A stretch of DNA of 64,000 nucleotides from Hymenopellis radicata (Eukaryota; Basidiomycota; Agaricomycetes; Agaricales; Physalacriaceae): the NCBI GenBank assembly GCA_015501595.1, contig JADNRX010000012.1, positions 351,288 through 415,287 of the forward strand, read 5' to 3'. A program made the position numbers and the translations under genes. Positions within the stretch are counted from its first letter, which is position 1; every line of letters begins with the position of its first letter. Shown one piece after another: positions 59,400-64,000 of the stretch. Below the pieces are notes generated by a model. It saw only the letters and a program-made list of their open reading frames with translations, was not told the origin of the DNA and searched no databases.

Positions 59400-60227
59400 C
59401 CTCAAGTGGCTCTGAAAACCCTCTTTTTGGATGGGTTTGAGATATCTGGGTACTTCGCCCCTAGCGTAAGTGGGCATTGTCAACTTGCGATCATTGCTTG
59501 GGTCGGTGATGGTAGCAGATACCTGCTTACCTGAGGTCGTGGTAACTAAACTGGCTACTCGTTCAAAGGGTCTTCCTAACAAGACTTCATAAGCCAGGGC
59601 CCTAAGAATGTGTACTTGTAGGTAGTAGGTAATTCCTTTGAAGGTAAATAGAAGATTCCGTACAAGTCCCACTGTCGTGGTTCAGGTCTAGTCTGCACTT
59701 TCCATGGTTATCTGGATGTTTGGGTCATAAGGAATTCCCAACTCAAGAGCTGCCTTCAGCGACATGGACACAATTTGTGAGCCACTGTTTAAAAGACACT
59801 CCTTTCTGCCTGCTCCTCCAATAATTGGCCAGATGGTCCTTAGTTCTGCACTCTCGGATGCTACATTCACAGCCGGTAAGTTCAGATTGAAGTAAGGACC
59901 CACATACCCATTATTGAAGTGGTATAGCTGTACGACTGGATCTTGAACGACTATGGCGTCCTTCGGTAAGTCACTACCTTCCAGCTTGTTAAACATATAT
60001 GCAGCGGTGGGTTCAGAGGCCATGAATTCCATCTGTACGTTTACTTTGACATTCCTACCCTTCAAGAGGTCTAACAAGTCCTTCTGCCAGGCCTCGTTAG
60101 TTGCTAACATCTCAAACGGTAAGAATTGTTTCCAAAGAGAACGCCACTCGGGATAAGAGGAGTTTGGCCACGAGCCGGCCGTAAGAGAGACGGAGGAGTA
60201 CGAGACGATACGCGAGAGAGATTTCAC
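59400..60227 (-). pseudogene. Ty3-type gag-pol protease fragment (right copy)
   Basis: Mirror of 47,471-48,293. Here the upstream gag-side piece (RIVSYSSVSLTAGSWPNSSY) stays in frame with the protease because a TTT run is TT. It shares the NSGS active-site change and the TAG stop with the left copy. Confidence 0.65.
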
Positions 60228-60671
60228 TGGTATAGGTGAACTATGCCGAGTGTTGTGTTGAAGACTGGGTCTGCCAGCTTCACGGTCACGCGGGGAAACG
60301 GAAAGGGACTGTGAAGAGGGGAACGGAAATCCCGAGGGGAACCAGGCTGAACCTGATGGAACCCGACCCGAGGGGGACCAGGCTGAACCCGACGGAACCC
60401 GAGGCAGACGGACCAGTCTTGAGCGTGTGGGAAACCAAATTCAAGACGAATACCGAATCAGGAGACACCAACCCAGGCGAAGACTCACTCAACTGATTCG
60501 GGCTGAGGAATGAATACAGTTTCCCCATCCAGAGGCTGAGCAAACCCCCAAATTCCATAGAAACATATTGAATAACGATTCATGTATGATAATAAGCGAC
60601 AAGTACAACATAGCATATTAACGAGCATGATAGCGAGCATGGTAACGAGCATAAACGAGTGCGACGGGACA

Positions 60672-62265
60672 TTATTCTAGGTCATCTAACGAATCATATG
60701 ATTTAACGAGTGCAGGAGGGATCTTGTTAGCGACGCGAAACTTTTCGAAGACGGCGGCGAGTTCGACCAAATGAGAATGGCGGTAAGCTTTTGATGTCGA
60801 AAGGGGAATGATCTCCTCCATACGACGCCAGTACAGAAGGAAAGCAAGGGACGTCCATCCGCCTGTAGCTGCGACCGTCTCCGGTGGGACACCTGCGAGT
60901 AGCAACTCGACAGCGATGCAGAAACTGTGACTAAGAACGTGATAAAGACCCCGCTGTGTCCATGATTTCTGACAGATCGAGAGGAAGGCGGCCTTCGGAA
61001 GATGGGATCACTTGGTGGCCGAGGCCGCATATGCGAATAAAGGCGCGTCGTCGGGGACTGATGCATTCACCGCGAGGTGATTCTTTAACGCGGCGACGGG
61101 ACACAATTCGTCCTGGCGGGCTGTTAGGACGACAGCAGCGCCTTCTTCCTTCGTGGTCTTAGACCAAGGAATCCAAAAACTTGCAGATCGAACGCCACCA
61201 CGCAGTGAGGAGAACGTGATCCTATTGCGCGAGTTAATGATAATAAGACGAGAACGTAAATCACGTACGAAGTACCTCAAACGACATGGTATGTCTGGTC
61301 AAAGTCAGAGACCTTTGCGACGACGACTTCTCCAAGGCGTCTGCAACTCCAGAATGCAGTGGCGGCTGCTGCCCATACGGCCGCGTCGCGCAGTTTCGAT
61401 AAATCTACGTCTCTTCGGAGAGTGATGAGATGCTCCAGTGAGACCGGGGCGCGTAACGGGGGCTTGTGATGGGCGCCTTCTTTCTTCGCGGACGTGCGGG
61501 CCATCTGGACCCAACGATGGTCGCTGAACCAGGGGGCGTTGTTGATGTTGTGCCATGCTTTAAGGCCCAACATCCAGTTCTTCACCGCGCTCCCACGACC
61601 GAACCCTTGTACTCCCTGATGAAAGTGCACAAGAGTGCATACGACGCGGGCATGCGCATGGCCTCGGAGATATCGTGACGGTCGCAGAATTGGTGGAAAC
61701 GGATCAGCCCTGCGGCGTACGTGGACTTGTGTTCGGCGCATAGGCATTGCGCAACGAGAGAAGAGCGACTTCTACCAGTTCTTCGGGAGCTCATCATCCA
61801 GCAGCTTCTTGTGTAAGACAGCATACTCGGATGACCAGGCGAATAAACGGTCGCCGGCGAGGACGTCGGGTCGGATGTCGTTGTTCTCGATGAAGTTGGA
61901 CCCGAGTGGTTTCGGATGCTTCTTGGGTGCGGCCCGGGAAGATATGACGGTGCGTCGCGATGACTGCAGTACGGCGCGCTGAATCGCAGCTGACGATGAT
62001 GGGAGCGAGAATTCGGGGGACGGCGGGTCGTCTGAGGACAATTCGAATGAAGAAACTTTGATACGGTGTTGAGGGAAGGCAGATGATGAAGCAATGGAAG
62101 GATTGGGTAGGGGGACACTCTAAAAAGTAAATGATGATGATGGGAAGGAAGGGTCGGAGTGGTTTGGATAGCAAGGAGGCGCGGTGGTGACGACCCTTCG
62201 ATGATGTCACCCTCACTGCTATCGATGGCGAAAGGCGCTGCAAAACTGAAAGGTTTTCTAGACAT
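60672..62265 (-). pseudogene. tyrosine recombinase (right copy)
   Basis: Mirror of 45,427-47,024. The C-terminal frame through KAYRHSHLVELAAVFEKFRV to DSLDDLE is open here, but the N-terminal half has four or more one-base differences (for example GTCGTGGGAG against GTCGGTGGGAG) that break it. HSFC in place of HSFR is shared. Confidence 0.65.
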
Positions 62266-62957
62266 GGACTAGTACCTCACGAAGCTCCTCCGGGAGCACG
62301 ATACGGCACGAAGTCTTTTCTCTGGAGGACCAAACATCCCGCGCGAGATGGAGTCAGCCAGATTACAAGAGGTTTCGACATATTGATAGTCGGGTGAGAT
62401 GCCCGTGGCGACGAGCGTTGTGAAAGAATGACAGATGGAGAGGTTGATGAAGGTATTTGGGCAACGACCCTTTTTGAAAGAGCCAATCGAGCCCTGGTTG
62501 TCCGAACGAACAAGAAGGTGAGCGTCCTTGATCTTCAAGGCTTGGAGAAGAGAAAGAGGATCTCAATCGCGATGGTCTCTAACCAGCCGATGTCCCGACC
62601 AGGTGTGATCGCTTCTCAGTTCGGAACCAGACGGAATGCAGCCCAACATTCGCGGATCAGGATCCCGATGCCCCATGATGTGGAGGCGTCAACGTAAAGA
62701 CCTATGTCTAATGGGCGACCCAGCGCCTTCAAGGGATGAGTAAAGTTGGCCATAGCCAGCTTCGAATCCACCACTTGATGTCAGAGATGACTGCAGGTGG
62801 GGGTGACGACGAACGAACTCGTTGCCTTGAACGATGCGGCAAAGTTGGACAGGGAAGAGAGGTACGCGGTGCCCGTCGTGTGTACGAATGCGACGTGGCA
62901 GAGAGAGCCATGGATCTTATTGATCTCCTCGAGGGTGCACGGTGTGCCCGCTGATGT
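62258..62957 (-). pseudogene. retroelement RNase H domain (right copy)
   Basis: Mirror of 44,735-45,434. The GGG run keeps GIGILIRECW in frame, but the upstream connection has losses (AA for AAA, one G fewer in TTCGAAGC) that break it. Confidence 0.6.
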
Positions 62958-62961
62958 GCAG

Positions 62962-64000
62962 TGTAGGAATACACCACAGAAATAACACAACACACAATAC
63001 ACACAAAACAATAAAACAACAAAAGGTAATATACAAACACCAACAGACTGCTGCAGTCTGAATGACAAGTAAAAGGATCTGACCTTTAACACTCGTAACG
63101 AAATACAACTTTAGTCAATCACTTGTTGACTCAAAGAGGGTCCAACGGAAGGGTGAAGTGTACTTCCTAAACTAACACAAAGGCAAGTTCGAGGGAGCAA
63201 GGGTTTGTTAAAACTTGTAAGGTTCCGGGAGAATGGAAGGGGCTTTCGACGTCTTAGCCGATGTCTTGGATCGCAGGTACATGAGTTACGGGTTTAATCG
63301 TCTGCGCATTGACCGTCTTGTTCCAATTCACCTTTAACTAACAGATGTGGTTCAAGTTCGTTCTTTGGGTAAAGATCCGCGGGTGCTTGATACACACACT
63401 AAGCTCGTTTGAACTAACGTCTAAGGATTCTGTTCTTATATGAACCTAAAGCCGTTGCAAGCGCAGTGACTTCAAGGTTTTTCTTAAGTCGACACGGAAA
63501 GGAATCTCCCTTCCGTCGTTTAGACTTCGTCTAGGGACAAAGGGACTTCAACAAGGTCTTTCCGAGTCTTCTGTAGTACTTCCCCAAAGAACACCAAGTA
63601 AAACTGTTACTGGTTCAAGAGGGTCTAGTTCTGGTCTTAAACTTGTACGCAATCTTGGAAGCAAAAGTTTCTGAGTCAAAGATACACTTGTATTCGCTTT
63701 GTAGGCTGTATACGGGGGTGCAGATTAACTACTGACTACAATGTTGAACAGTCCCTTTTATACTACTGTAGACTTTCATTCAATTCGTCGGGCCATGTGA
63801 CCTGTGACGGGTCTGACGAAATTATGGTTTCGTCGAATTACCATATATGGTAATTGCCGCCGCGGCGGAGCTGCGGCGGGAGGCTGGCGGGGGCCCCGCC
63901 GGGGACTTTTTTCTCAATTTTCCCGTGACTCTTGTGACTTTTCGTCGATTTCGGATTCTCTGTGACCCGTGACCGACGAATTGAATTAAAGTGTACAGTA
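62962..64000 (-). mobile_element. solo-LTR-like element, partial (right copy)
   Basis: Mirror of 43,685-44,726: begins TGTAGGAATACACC next to the TGCA target site. The remaining 1.05 kb, the second target copy and the RT fragments would lie beyond the window if the palindrome continues. Confidence 0.5.
63764..64000. mobile_element. 237 bp MITE (right copy)
   Basis: Mirror of 43,685-43,921; ends exactly at the window edge with ...GTGTACAGTA. Confidence 0.65.

Larger units (their letters stand above)
55910..64000 (-). repeat. giant inverted repeat, right arm (8.1 kb, runs to window edge)
   Basis: Reverse complement of 43,685-51,785. Carries mirrored copies of every repeat and element listed for the left arm, including the tandem repeats. 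The last base of the window pairs with 43,685, so the arm may continue beyond it. Confidence 0.95.

Noticed and set aside
43685..64000. The whole palindrome as one giant transposon with 8 kb terminal repeats
   Set aside because: The outer ends are not both visible, no target duplication can be tested, and the arms contain unrelated nested remnants; kept only as a hypothesis.

Overview
The window reads as a piece of nuclear genome from a filamentous basidiomycete, most likely a mushroom-forming Agaricomycete. Genes are dense, cut by many 40-60 nt GT-AG introns, and their predicted proteins look like conserved fungal housekeeping families. I cannot name the species.

Positions 760-33,096 are ordinary gene-rich euchromatin: APC2 (-), ARG8 (+), HEM1 (+), a YPD1 phosphotransfer protein (+), CWC21 splicing factor (-), a CLD1/ABHD-type hydrolase (+), a ULP1/SENP SUMO protease (+), an unnamed coiled-coil membrane protein (-), an unnamed membrane protein (+), GPI18/PIG-V (-), URB1/NPA1 (+), ECM16/DHX37 helicase (-), a short unassigned ORF (-) and an AGC-like protein kinase (-). 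Several pairs are divergent with short shared promoters; GPI18 and URB1 start codons are only 38 bp apart. URB1 and ECM16 are both ribosome biogenesis factors and converge tail to tail. ARG8 and HEM1 are tandem mitochondrial PLP enzymes. Three conserved genes (APC2, ARG8, URB1) each need one missing base to stay in frame, which points to residual sequencing indels.

Positions 33,100-43,680 are a transition zone: a tRNA-like SINE candidate, a small three-exon cysteine-rich gene, a coiled-coil gene cut off by a 2.6 kb fold-back element (1.1 kb inverted arms), and degenerate reverse transcriptase fragments. The reverse transcriptase is split by a 2.1 kb solo-LTR-like insertion; removing it with one TGCA target copy restores the reading frame into the RNase H domain downstream.

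Positions 43,685-64,000 form a very large inverted repeat: arms of about 8.1 kb (43,685-51,785 and 55,910-64,000) around a 4.1 kb non-palindromic centre. The right arm runs to the window edge, so its full extent is unknown. Each arm holds, from outside in, a 237 bp MITE in an LTR, an RNase H plus tyrosine recombinase retroelement (DIRS-like order), a Ty3-type protease fragment, a 1.07 kb TIR element related to the fold-back element, and the 5' half of a hAT transposase gene. The hAT gene continues only from the right arm into the centre, where an intron carries its own 243 bp MITE. The centre also has a spliced, stop-free gene of unknown function. Arms differ mostly in homopolymer lengths, except for one 170 bp patch with many base substitutions, which is hard to explain as a simple assembly fold-back.
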